Of a stretch of 64,000 nucleotides of DNA, positions 27,538 to 35,589 are shown piece by piece. Numbering within the stretch: position 1 is the first letter of the stretch; the number at the start of each line of letters is the position of its first letter. This stretch comes from Saprospiraceae bacterium. Lineage in GTDB: Bacteria > Bacteroidota > Bacteroidia > Chitinophagales > Saprospiraceae. The stretch lies in assembly GCA_013214355.1 (NCBI GenBank), contig JABSSL010000097.1, forward strand, positions 1 to 64,000, written 5' to 3'. The notes beneath the pieces were generated by a model that was given only the letters and a program-made list of their open reading frames with translations, was not told where the DNA came from and did not search any database. Position numbers and translations under genes: made by a program.

Positions 27538-29733
27538 ATGTTCAAGAAATTCCCCTTTTACCGGCAGTTAGATGCTATGGATTGTGGGCCAACCTGCCTA
27601 CGAATGATAGCAGATCATTACGGCCGAAAATATACCCTACAATACCTGCGGGAGCATAGCTACCTGGACCGGGAAGGTGTATCCTTACGGGGAATTATCG
27701 AGGCTGCGGAAACGATCGGCATGACCAGTATGGCCATCAAGCTGCCATTCGAGGGGGAAAGTGAGGAGGATCCTGGTTTATTAGATGCCCCCCTACCCTT
27801 AGTGGCCCATTGGAAGCAGAACCACTTTGTCGTGGTTTACAAAGCCAATAAAAAGAACGTATGGATTGCAGATCCGGCCTTTGGTAGGGCTAAGCTGACC
27901 ACTGCTGCTTTTCGAAAGGCTTGGGAAAGTGATAAAGGGAAAGGTATCGCTCTTCTACTAGAACCTACGCCTAATTTTTATGAGGAAGAAGGGGAAAAAG
28001 TCAAAATGGATGGCTTCTGGTATTTGCTTCGCTATCTGCGCCCTTATCGTTCCTTAGTTTGGCAACTGGTTCTAGCCCTCCTGCTGGGAAGCTTCTTCCA
28101 ATTGCTATTTCCTTTCCTAACGGAAGCGATTGTTGATATTGGTATTGAAACGCAAGATATTGACTTCATATACTTGGTATTGATTGCGCAATTGATGCTC
28201 TTCCTGGGACAGATTACCGTCAAGATCATACAAAGTTGGATACTTCTGCATATTGGGACTAGGATCAACATATCTCTAATCTCTGACTTCCTAATCAAGT
28301 TGATGCGGCTTCCCATTGGCTTTTTCGATCAAAAAATGATTGGAGACCTGCTCCAGCGGATATCGGATCAGCGACGGATTGAGAGCTTTTTAACCACCAG
28401 TACCTTAAGTGTTCTATTCTCCCTGTTCAACTTAGTAATTTTTGGATTTGTGATTTGGTGGTACAACACCATTGTCTTTCTAATCTTCCTGGTCGCCAGT
28501 ATTGCCTATATCGGCTGGGTCCTCATCTGGCTACGCAAACGTGCGGAGGTAGATCATTTTCGCTTTCGCGAACAGTCAGAGAACCAAAGTGCCATTATTG
28601 AATTGATCCAGGGGATGCAGGAGATTAAGCTGCAAAAGAGTGAACGAAAACACCGTTGGAATTGGATGAATATTCAAGCCCGGCTTTTCCGTGTTAATAT
28701 GCGATCCCTAAGAATCACGCAGTGGCAAGATACCGGAGCAAATTTCATCAGTCAGATCAAGGATATTTTCATCACCTTCTACGTAGCTAAAATGGTAATT
28801 GAAGGGAAAATGACCCTGGGTATGATGCTAGCGGTACAATACATCATCGGGCAGTTAAATGCTCCTTTAGTACAGTTTGTAAATTTCATCCGAACTGCGC
28901 AGGATGCTAGGATTAGCCTAGAGCGATTGGGAGAGATTCAGGATATGGAGGAGGAAGAAGTAGCAGGAAGAATAGATACCGATATGCTCCCAGAACAAGG
29001 GAATATCAATATAGAACAGCTTTCCTTTCAATACAATAAGCTTTCTGACTATGCCCTAAAAGACGTGAATTTGCAAATCCCGCAAGGCAAGGTAACAGCC
29101 ATCGTTGGAACTAGTGGGAGTGGGAAAACCACCTTAGTGAAATTACTATTGGGCTTTTATAAACCAACGAAGGGGAATATCCGCGTCGGCGGTATTCACT
29201 TATCGAATATCTCCACCAGTTTATGGCGGGAAAACTGCGGCGCAGTTATGCAGGATGGCTATATATTTTCGGAAAGTATTGCTAAGAATGTAGCCGAGAG
29301 TGATGACAATGTGGACAAAGCTAAATTGCTAAAAGCTGTAAAAACAGCAAATATTCAAGAGTTTGTGGAATCCCTACCATTAGGTTACAATACCAAAGTG
29401 GGTACACGGGGGAATGGTCTGAGCCAGGGGCAAAAACAGCGTTTGCTCATCGCAAGAGCGGTGTATAAAAACCCGACCTACTTATTCTTCGACGAAGCGA
29501 CTAATGCCCTAGACGCCAAAAACGAAAAAGTGATTATGGAAAATATGGAACAGTTCTTCCATGGTCGCACCGTAATTGTAGTGGCGCACCGACTGAGTAC
29601 AGTGAAGAATGCAGACCAAATTGTGGTTTTGGAAAAAGGAGAGCTCGTAGAAAAAGGAACCCACCAAGAACTGGTCAACAAACGCGGTTTCTACTATACA
29701 CTCGTCAAAAATCAATTAGAACTAGGCAGTTAA
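27538..29733 (+). CDS. Peptidase-containing ABC exporter (C39 type)
   Basis: A 731-aa protein in three parts. Residues 1-130 are a C39 cysteine peptidase with Cys16 in M-D-C-G-P-T-C, His96 in W-K-Q-N-H-F-V-V-V and Asp112 in ADPAFG, all present, so it should be active. Residues 165-450 hold six membrane segments. The ATPase has Walker A G-T-S-G-S-G-K-T-T (about 524-532), signature L-S-Q-G-Q-K-Q-R, Walker B Y-L-F-F-D-E-A and a switch His (VVAHRLS). Such exporters cut double-glycine leader peptides and secrete the mature peptide. Neighbours are a DUF2199 gene and an HlyD-type adaptor, which complete a type I export unit. No double-glycine precursor peptide was found nearby. Confidence 0.93.
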   Translation: MFKKFPFYRQLDAMDCGPTCLRMIADHYGRKYTLQYLREHSYLDREGVSLRGIIEAAETIGMTSMAIKLPFEGESEEDPGLLDAPLPLVAHWKQNHFVVVYKANKKNVWIADPAFGRAKLTTAAFRKAWESDKGKGIALLLEPTPNFYEEEGEKVKMDGFWYLLRYLRPYRSLVWQLVLALLLGSFFQLLFPFLTEAIVDIGIETQDIDFIYLVLIAQLMLFLGQITVKIIQSWILLHIGTRINISLISDFLIKLMRLPIGFFDQKMIGDLLQRISDQRRIESFLTTSTLSVLFSLFNLVIFGFVIWWYNTIVFLIFLVASIAYIGWVLIWLRKRAEVDHFRFREQSENQSAIIELIQGMQEIKLQKSERKHRWNWMNIQARLFRVNMRSLRITQWQDTGANFISQIKDIFITFYVAKMVIEGKMTLGMMLAVQYIIGQLNAPLVQFVNFIRTAQDARISLERLGEIQDMEEEEVAGRIDTDMLPEQGNINIEQLSFQYNKLSDYALKDVNLQIPQGKVTAIVGTSGSGKTTLVKLLLGFYKPTKGNIRVGGIHLSNISTSLWRENCGAVMQDGYIFSESIAKNVAESDDNVDKAKLLKAVKTANIQEFVESLPLGYNTKVGTRGNGLSQGQKQRLLIARAVYKNPTYLFFDEATNALDAKNEKVIMENMEQFFHGRTVIVVAHRLSTVKNADQIVVLEKGELVEKGTHQELVNKRGFYYTLVKNQLELGS

Positions 29734-29787
29734 ACAATCAAAATAGCCTGAAGCAATTTTCCAGTTAAAGGTACTACCTATAGAGCC

Positions 29788-30315
29788 ATGCAAAATCAAA
29801 GCTTGAAATACACCTGCTCGAACTGTGGTGAAGAACATGAGTCGTGGCCTGCACTAGGCTTCAAGAGCCCACACTACTATCATGTTTTGACGGAAGCAGA
29901 AAAGCGGGATATTGCGGAATTGACAGCAGATACCTGTATCATCCAACATAATGACCAAACTGATAGATTCATCAGGGGAGTGCTGGTGCAGTCGATCAAA
30001 GATGCTAATCAGGGTTTAGACTATGGACTGTGGGTTTCCTTGAGTGAAAAGAGCTTTCAGGATTACATCGATAACTTTGATTCGGATGATCATGAAACCA
30101 CTTATTTTGGCTGGCTCTGCAATGACATCCCAGAATATGAATCAACCCTATCGATTAAGACCACCGTACATACGAGAGGTAACCAAAGGCCGCTCATTGT
30201 GATCCAGGATGATAACGATCATAACCATCCATTTATCACTGATTATTTTGAAGGAATAACGGAGGCCGAAGCCATCAAACGAATCAATAATATGATGACA
30301 TCTTTGCGTTCATAA
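29788..30315 (+). CDS. DUF2199 family protein
   Basis: A 175-aa soluble protein with the DUF2199 pattern: an N-terminal Cys pair (C10 and C13 in C-S-N-C-G), DTCIIQ near 48-53, a central FIRGVLVQSIKD segment, LDYGLWVSLSEKSFQDY, then FGWLCNDIP. The Cys pair suggests a small metal-binding knuckle. The biochemical role of the family is not known. It sits between the C39 exporter and its HlyD adaptor with gaps of 54 and 24 bases, so it is part of that operon; it could be an immunity or chaperone-like protein for the exported peptide, but that is a guess from location. Confidence 0.85.
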   Translation: MQNQSLKYTCSNCGEEHESWPALGFKSPHYYHVLTEAEKRDIAELTADTCIIQHNDQTDRFIRGVLVQSIKDANQGLDYGLWVSLSEKSFQDYIDNFDSDDHETTYFGWLCNDIPEYESTLSIKTTVHTRGNQRPLIVIQDDNDHNHPFITDYFEGITEAEAIKRINNMMTSLRS

Positions 30316-30339
30316 TGGCCTCACCCCTAAACGCTAGAC

Positions 30340-31740
30340 ATGAGTAAACCACTAATTCAAGACCCCGAAGCCATTCGGCTGAATGAAGAAGAAGAAGTTC
30401 AGCAATTGTTGGGTAACCCTCCTGGCTGGATGCTGAGGTGGGGGATCACTATGGTTTTTATTGCGTTCGTCATTCTGGTAATCTTTTCCAACTTCTTCCG
30501 TTATCCGGATCGAGTTTCAGCCCCCGTAACTTTGACCTCCGAAAGACCACCCGTAAAGATCTTTGCCCTTGAACGTGGAAGAATCGAAGCCCTAAAGGTG
30601 AGTGATCAAGAGCAGGTGCTTGCTGGGCAGCTTCTGGCTGTCATCGAAAACCCAGCCAATTCGGAGGACGTAGAAACCCTAGATGTATGGCTACGTGACA
30701 TGGAGTTAAGTCAATTTTCCAACTTCATAAATTTGGAAGAAGAGGAGGAAGAAGATCAAGCGCTGGAAGCCAGTATTAACCTCCCTGCTAGTGCACCAGA
30801 AGCAGGGCTGCAATTAGGTCCCATACAAACCTTCTACGCAGAACTTTTGCAGCAGATAGATCTACAGCGATATACACTCAACCGGGACGCCAACTATAAA
30901 GGCGTTAGTGTGCTCCGCAATCAGATTCGAAACACCCGGGAAATGAATCGTAATATCATTGACCAGATATTTCTATTGGAACGGGAAGTTCATATGGCAG
31001 AAAAGAATGAGGAGCGATTGCGAAAACTATTAGAAAATGGTGCTGAAAGTCAGATTAATGTTGAAGCGGCTATTGCGGCTACGCTCGCCAAGAAACGAGA
31101 ATTGAAAACAAAAAAATCGGCTCAGATTACCAATAAACTAGAAATCGATCGACTGAAAAAAGAGATTATCACGCTAGAAAAAGAACAGTCCGACGATGTA
31201 GCTTCTGGCAAATTCAACATCCAAGCGAAGCTCAAGGAAGTAAGAGGCGCCATTGATGAGTGGAAACTAAAATACACCTTGGTGACTCCTATTGATGGAC
31301 AGGTATCCTTCTCCAAAATCTGGAGCCCGCACCAATTTGTCCAACCCGATGAGCTAGTCATGACCATAGTCCCATATGAGGGTCAAGGAATGATCATCGC
31401 AAGAGGTGCGCTACCGGTGGCGCGCTCTGGCAAAGTGGATAGCGGAATGGTGGTCAATATTCGCCTAGACAATTACCCCTATAAAGAGTACGGTATTGTA
31501 AAGGGTTCTGTGACCAACATCGCCCCGGTTCCCAACCCGGGTGAAGATACAGAACCCATCTACCAGCTTACGGTGGGTGGCTTCGATACACCTAGCGAAG
31601 GCAAGCTGAATACTACCTACAATCAGTTATTGGATTTTCAGCAAGAGATGGCGGGCATTGCTTTAGTCATCACCGAAGACCGTAACCTTTGGCAACGATT
31701 GGTAACGGATCGATTTCGTAACGTAAAGTATAATCGTTAG
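30340..31740 (+). CDS. HlyD-family membrane fusion protein
   Basis: A 466-aa periplasmic adaptor with a single N-terminal membrane helix (about 34-53) preceded by an acidic cytoplasmic stretch. A lipoyl/barrel-sandwich half-motif follows (IFALERGRIEALKV, then VLAGQLLAVIENP), a long coiled-coil hairpin occupies about 185-300, and the barrel half returns at YTLVTPIDGQVSFSKIW. A beta-barrel domain ends the protein. It bridges the inner-membrane C39 ABC exporter to an outer-membrane channel; no TolC-like gene is in the window, so a genome-wide one must be used. It is last in the exporter operon. Confidence 0.88.
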   Translation: MSKPLIQDPEAIRLNEEEEVQQLLGNPPGWMLRWGITMVFIAFVILVIFSNFFRYPDRVSAPVTLTSERPPVKIFALERGRIEALKVSDQEQVLAGQLLAVIENPANSEDVETLDVWLRDMELSQFSNFINLEEEEEEDQALEASINLPASAPEAGLQLGPIQTFYAELLQQIDLQRYTLNRDANYKGVSVLRNQIRNTREMNRNIIDQIFLLEREVHMAEKNEERLRKLLENGAESQINVEAAIAATLAKKRELKTKKSAQITNKLEIDRLKKEIITLEKEQSDDVASGKFNIQAKLKEVRGAIDEWKLKYTLVTPIDGQVSFSKIWSPHQFVQPDELVMTIVPYEGQGMIIARGALPVARSGKVDSGMVVNIRLDNYPYKEYGIVKGSVTNIAPVPNPGEDTEPIYQLTVGGFDTPSEGKLNTTYNQLLDFQQEMAGIALVITEDRNLWQRLVTDRFRNVKYNR

Positions 31741-31837
31741 ACTGTCGCCCAGCCATGCATTTTTAAACTTTTGCCAGCTGCCCTCAACAGCTTTCTCCTA
31801 AAAGTGCTAACTTGTATGGTATCTAAACACTCCATCC

Positions 31838-32350
31838 ATGCGATTAGCTCTACTACTACTTTCCGTTTGCTATCTTGGTTTCTCCCCTCTTTCTGCTCAG
31901 AAAGGGATGAACAACAAAAAAATGGGCAAGGTCTTAGAAGAAAATGCTTCCGCTCTGGAAGGACAAGCGGGTTCCTGGCAAGTTTTCATTCATAACCACG
32001 TACTGCTGGTTGTGACGGATGAAGAAAACAACAGAATGCGAATCTTCACCCCAATTATGGAAGAAAGTGAGTTGGACAAGAAACAACTCCGGAATATGCT
32101 CATTGCTAACTTCCACACCGCATTGGACGCTAAGTACAGTATCTATGAAGGATTCGTCATCAGCACTTTTACTCACCCGCTCAAAGAATTAACGGAATGG
32201 CAATTGGTGGATGCCCTGAGCCAAGTAGCCAAGCTGGCTGAAAACTTTGGAACCACCTATTCCAGCACAGATCTCATCTTCGGTGGAAAACAAGATAAGA
32301 TTGAGCAAAAGCGCCTGAATCAAAGCCCAAGTAAGGGGAAAAGATCGTAG
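31838..32350 (+). CDS. Exported protein, possibly YbjN/CesT-chaperone-like
   Basis: A 170-aa protein with a signal peptide (residues 1-20, ending PLSA-Q). The mature part has GSWQVFIHNHVLLVVTDEENNRMRIFTPI, a short strand-turn-strand layout with an NRMRI core that resembles the single-domain YbjN/CesT-like chaperone fold. The similarity is by eye and could be wrong. The C-terminal 20 residues are basic. It lies 97 bases after the HlyD gene in the same direction and may be a late member of that operon. It converges with the YceI gene across a strong inverted repeat. Confidence 0.6.
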   Translation: MRLALLLLSVCYLGFSPLSAQKGMNNKKMGKVLEENASALEGQAGSWQVFIHNHVLLVVTDEENNRMRIFTPIMEESELDKKQLRNMLIANFHTALDAKYSIYEGFVISTFTHPLKELTEWQLVDALSQVAKLAENFGTTYSSTDLIFGGKQDKIEQKRLNQSPSKGKRS

Positions 32351-32370
32351 GGCTGGGACTAGCCGGGGAG

Positions 32371-32439
32371 GTTTAAAGTTTAAGGTTTGACCGTTTAGGA
32401 AGCTTATTCCTCGCAATCTCTAAACCCTAAACTTTAAAC
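32371..32439. repeat. 18-bp inverted repeat between convergent genes
   Basis: GTTTAAAGTTTAAGGTTT (32371-32388) faces AAACCCTAAACTTTAAAC (32422-32439) with one mismatch and a 33-base loop. It sits between a plus-strand gene ending at 32350 and a minus-strand gene ending at 32452. It may act as a two-way transcription end or belong to a dispersed intergenic repeat family. Confidence 0.6.
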
Positions 32440-32451
32440 TTTCCACACGCT

Positions 32452-33030
32452 TTAACGCATGGCTTGCTCAGGCTGCCCTAGTGTCAAACTAAAACTCAAT
32501 TCAAATTCATCGGCAATCGCCTGCTCTTTCAGCTTTTCGAAATAGGTAGGTGAGTTAAAAGTAATGCCATATTGAGTTCTGTCAATAGACATAATTCCTT
32601 CGATCATCCAATGCCCTCCTTCTTGTTTAAGTTCAACTGGAAAAGAAATCGGGTGTGTACTGTCTTTAATGCTTAATTCTCCACTGATCTCTTGCTTACC
32701 TTCCTGTAAGTTTAGCTTTGATTTCATAACAAAAGTAGCCCGTTTGTATCGCTTCACTTCGAAGAAGTCTTTTGATTTCAAATGTTGGATTAAGCGAGCA
32801 TTATCAGATTGGATAGTGGTCATATCCATCACGATCTTAGCGGTATGTAACTCCTCCTTCGATCCTTGGAAGCCTGCCCCCTTGAGTTCGACTGACCCAG
32901 AAAGTGCATAGGCGTTGAAGGCCGCTTTCCCTTTCCAACCTACTTCACTATCAAGGAGAGAATAGGATTGAGCAAAAGTAGAGAGAACCATTACGAATGA
33001 AAGTAGAATAGTACTTGCGATATTTTTCAT
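32452..33030 (-). CDS. YceI-family lipocalin-like protein
   Basis: A 192-aa protein with a signal peptide (residues 1-20, ending STFA-Q). The YceI pattern is present: YSLLDSEVGWKGKA near the start, GSVELKGAGF, AKIVMDMTTIQSDN, LIQHLKSKDFFEVKRYKRATFVMK and a final SFPVELKQEGGHW strand before MSIDRTQYGI. Family members are periplasmic beta-barrels that bind isoprenoid or amide lipids. It is transcribed on the minus strand with the next gene 42 bases upstream. Its position gives no further hint of ligand. Confidence 0.88.
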   Translation of the reverse strand: MKNIASTILLSFVMVLSTFAQSYSLLDSEVGWKGKAAFNAYALSGSVELKGAGFQGSKEELHTAKIVMDMTTIQSDNARLIQHLKSKDFFEVKRYKRATFVMKSKLNLQEGKQEISGELSIKDSTHPISFPVELKQEGGHWMIEGIMSIDRTQYGITFNSPTYFEKLKEQAIADEFELSFSLTLGQPEQAMR

Positions 33031-33072
33031 GATAAACTTTATTTGAAGTGATTAAATGATTGAAGTCTGAGT

Positions 33073-33567
33073 TTATTCGCCGTATAGCTTTCCAACGGTG
33101 TCTAGTTTTCCAATCCCACAGATCTTTTCACCAGAGGGTAACTCTGCAATGACATACCACATCGCCCAACCTCCGTACAAGCGAGAATCTCGCCGCCAAT
33201 TGTCCACGAAGGTATAGGGCTGTCCTGCTTTCATCACGCCCTTAGGTACCCCAAACAACTTTGAGAAATCCTTTGCCGACATGCTAACTCTCAGGTTCCA
33301 CTGATCATTGTAATAGATATAGGCACCGCCTTCTACGATCGTCGCATCTTCTGTAGGTGAAAAAAGGGAGGAATTGTGTTTCCAGAAATAAGTACCCGGC
33401 TCTTCCGGATCGGTAGAAGCTAATACCGGACTGGGGAAATGAGCGACCTGCAATTTTGCTGGTAGATTCGCTAGCTTTTCTGGTAGCGGAGCGGTTTCTG
33501 CTGGGGTTTGCGCGTTTACCCCTTGTATACTGAATAGGAGGGTGAGTAGTAAGATTGAAGTTTTCAT
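33073..33567 (-). CDS. Exported protein of unknown function
   Basis: A 164-aa protein when started at the ATG at 33567, which gives a clean signal peptide (hydrophobic core 4-14, cleavage near VNA-Q). A longer frame extends upstream to 33723 but its first 50 residues are basic, low in typical coding character and overlap an intergenic repeat at 33646-33677, so I reject that start. The mature part is rich in aromatic residues (GTYFWKHNSSLF, AYIYYNDQWNLRV, YTFVDNWRRDSRLYGGWAMWYV). I do not recognise the family. It probably shares a transcript with the YceI gene downstream. Confidence 0.7.
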   Translation of the reverse strand: MKTSILLLTLLFSIQGVNAQTPAETAPLPEKLANLPAKLQVAHFPSPVLASTDPEEPGTYFWKHNSSLFSPTEDATIVEGGAYIYYNDQWNLRVSMSAKDFSKLFGVPKGVMKAGQPYTFVDNWRRDSRLYGGWAMWYVIAELPSGEKICGIGKLDTVGKLYGE

Positions 33568-33645
33568 ATCCATTCTTTTTTTCCTCAAAATTGCAGGTCT
33601 CAACACCGCAAATCGCCTCAATTTTTTATTTGAGCCCTGTTTGTA

Positions 33646-33677
33646 ATGAAAAATGTTGAATGAATAATGGAGAATTG
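33646..33677. repeat. Dispersed A/T-rich repeat copy 1
   Basis: The 16 bases from ATGAAAAATGTTGAAT recur at 34921, and the GAATAATG and GGAGAATTG portions reappear as the reverse complement in 34957-34995. Two copies lie about 1.3 kb apart on either side of the AraC gene. Confidence 0.55.
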
Positions 33678-33754
33678 GGGGAAGCGTGGCAAAACATACG
33701 AAGTTTGCCCTAGACTTGACCAAGCAAACTTCGGATGTTTGAGCATAGGCAGAT

Positions 33755-34861
33755 CTAGTCGCGCTCCTGCTTAATTTGATTCGGCGATTTACCCGTCACT
33801 TTCTTGACGATGCGATTAAAGGTAGCCTTGGAGTTGAAGCCCGATTCATAGGCGATGGATAAAAGCGTGTAATGATCATAGTCCGAAGATTGGATCATTC
33901 TCACGGCCTCCTCGACACGAAAAGCATTGACGTAGTCATTGAAACTTTGCTTCAATAGGCGATTCAGGATTTGGGTCAGTTGATAGGGTTTGATTTGGAT
34001 CGCCTCGGCCAGTTTAGCCAGGGTAAGGGTAGGCTCGGTATAAAGCTTTTGCTCGCGCATCACACGCTCTAAGCCTGGAAGGTATTGAGATAGCTCTTCT
34101 CGTTTATCCTCCTTTAAAGTCTTTAGGCGCTCGTGGATGGGTTCATTGCGACGCGCGAAGCCTTGGAGCGCCAGCCAATAGGTGAGTACAGCTAAAGTCA
34201 GGTAGGTGGGATAGGTGTAGAACGGATTGAAGGCATAGTTGAAGAAAAGATAGTCTACCAAGCCGACTAGGATCACTAGTATACTAAATGCAAAGTAGGC
34301 CAATAAAATTAAGCGAATCCATCGTAGGGAAGCGGGAAGCAATTGCCCCGTTTCTTCTGCCCCTTCTTTCGAGATCAATTGCCATCCTTGATAGGTATAG
34401 AAGAGAATCACGCCGGCGAATATGATCAGTTGAAAGGGAGTATGCATCCAAAGCACATAGGCCTCTGCTCCTAGCGGCATAAGACTCTCCCTACTTCCAT
34501 CCCAATAAAAATTTTGAATTTTTACAAAGTTGGCAAAAACGAACTCTATGGCTACGGGTATGAAATGCAGCCAATCTCGCCCTTGCCACTGCCATTCTGT
34601 CTCCACATAAGCACGCACATAGAAGTACAGCAAGGCTCCGTATAACCAGTTGTATTCTAAAAACACATGGTAGGTCCAGCTAGTGTAACTTACCCCAATC
34701 CCAATCACTAAAAGACGATAAGACAAAAAGAAAAGCAGTATAGCCAAGAATCGATTAGCTCGCCTTTGTGGTTCTTCCGTCCGCCATAACATCCCCCCCA
34801 TCACTGCACCTTGCAGCGCCCCAAACAAAAGCAACATGCGAAAGATGATCGGCCAATCCAT
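33755..34861 (-). CDS. Membrane-anchored AraC-family transcriptional regulator
   Basis: A 368-aa protein. The N-terminal 230 residues contain about seven hydrophobic helices (for example IIFRMLLLFGALQGAVMGGML at the start and FQLIIFAGVILFYTY), and the C-terminal residues 277-368 are a complete AraC-type double helix-turn-helix (LTLAKLAEAIQIKPYQLTQILN, then LLSIAYESGFNSKATFNRIVKKVTGKSP). Such regulators sense a signal at the membrane and bind DNA from there. Genes on both sides are minus strand, but both flanks contain repeats, so it is probably transcribed alone. Its target is not evident. Confidence 0.88.
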   Translation of the reverse strand: MDWPIIFRMLLLFGALQGAVMGGMLWRTEEPQRRANRFLAILLFFLSYRLLVIGIGVSYTSWTYHVFLEYNWLYGALLYFYVRAYVETEWQWQGRDWLHFIPVAIEFVFANFVKIQNFYWDGSRESLMPLGAEAYVLWMHTPFQLIIFAGVILFYTYQGWQLISKEGAEETGQLLPASLRWIRLILLAYFAFSILVILVGLVDYLFFNYAFNPFYTYPTYLTLAVLTYWLALQGFARRNEPIHERLKTLKEDKREELSQYLPGLERVMREQKLYTEPTLTLAKLAEAIQIKPYQLTQILNRLLKQSFNDYVNAFRVEEAVRMIQSSDYDHYTLLSIAYESGFNSKATFNRIVKKVTGKSPNQIKQERD

Positions 34862-34912
34862 TTATAGGGTAGAATGTAGAATTTTGATTGAAGAATGGGA
34901 TTTACAATTTAT

Positions 34913-35010
34913 AATGTTGAATGAAAAATGTTGAATTGCATAATAGTCAGGATCAACAATTCTCCATTCAACATTATTCATTATTCATTATTCATTATTC
35001 ATTATTCATT
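34913..35010. repeat. Intergenic inverted repeat with a 7-base tandem repeat
   Basis: ATGTTGAATG and ATGTTGAATTG on the left face CAATTCTCCATTCAACAT on the right in inverted orientation. The right side continues into a tandem array of ATTATTC (five full copies plus ATT, 34973-35010). It lies between the AraC and DUF2141 genes and shares sequence with the repeat at 33646-33677. Confidence 0.7.
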
Positions 35011-35018
35011 ACAAACCT

Positions 35019-35447
35019 TTATCGTTTCTTCCATTTCTTCAACACCAGCTTCATATCCTGAGAACTTTGCAGGTCAAAAACCACTTCCTCATACTTGGGT
35101 GCACGCCATTTCACTTTTGGACTGCGAGAAAAGGCATAAGGTTCTTTTGGGATGCCCAAGAAATTGGAATCAAGCTTACCATTATCATTGACATCTTGAA
35201 ACAATGCAATGACGTATTTACCACTAGGGATATCGGTTAAGGTGGTCTGATAGCTTCCTATCTTATTCACCACGACTTTACCCTGTGCCACCGCGTTTTC
35301 ATTATTATCAAAATCAGCCTCACTCCCATAAACGGCGATCAGAATAGTTCCTTTACCAACGGGAGCCTCTAAAGTCAAGTTGATCGTATGCTGGGCGAAC
35401 AAGGCGCTGGTGAGACAAAGAAAAACAATACAAATAGTGCTTCGCAT
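35019..35447 (-). CDS. DUF2141 family exported protein
   Basis: A 142-aa protein with a signal peptide (residues 1-18, ending ALFA-Q). It has the DUF2141 pattern: GTILIAVYGSEADF, SYQTTLTDIPSGKYVIALFQDVNDNGKLDSNFLGIPKEPYAFS, with the conserved ALFQDxNxNGKLDxxxxGxPxExYGF-type motif clearly present. The Dx(N)DxNGKLD stretch could bind calcium. The family is widespread in Bacteroidota and its job is unknown; it probably folds as an Ig-like beta sandwich in the periplasm. It stands between two repeats or promoters and has no clear partner. Confidence 0.85.
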   Translation of the reverse strand: MRSTICIVFLCLTSALFAQHTINLTLEAPVGKGTILIAVYGSEADFDNNENAVAQGKVVVNKIGSYQTTLTDIPSGKYVIALFQDVNDNGKLDSNFLGIPKEPYAFSRSPKVKWRAPKYEEVVFDLQSSQDMKLVLKKWKKR

Positions 35448-35589
35448 AGGTAGTTTTGATGATTCGTAGAATACAACGAAAAAGGCACCTAGATGTTTTC
35501 ACATCCAGATGCCTTGCTGTAGAATAGTGAGAGAAAGTGGACGCCAAACACCTGTTCGCATCCAGCTTTCGTGGTCATACTAAAAATTA

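Noticed and set aside
33568-33723. N-terminal extension of the unknown exported protein
   Set aside because: The added residues are translated from an intergenic repeat; the ATG at 33567 gives a normal signal peptide.
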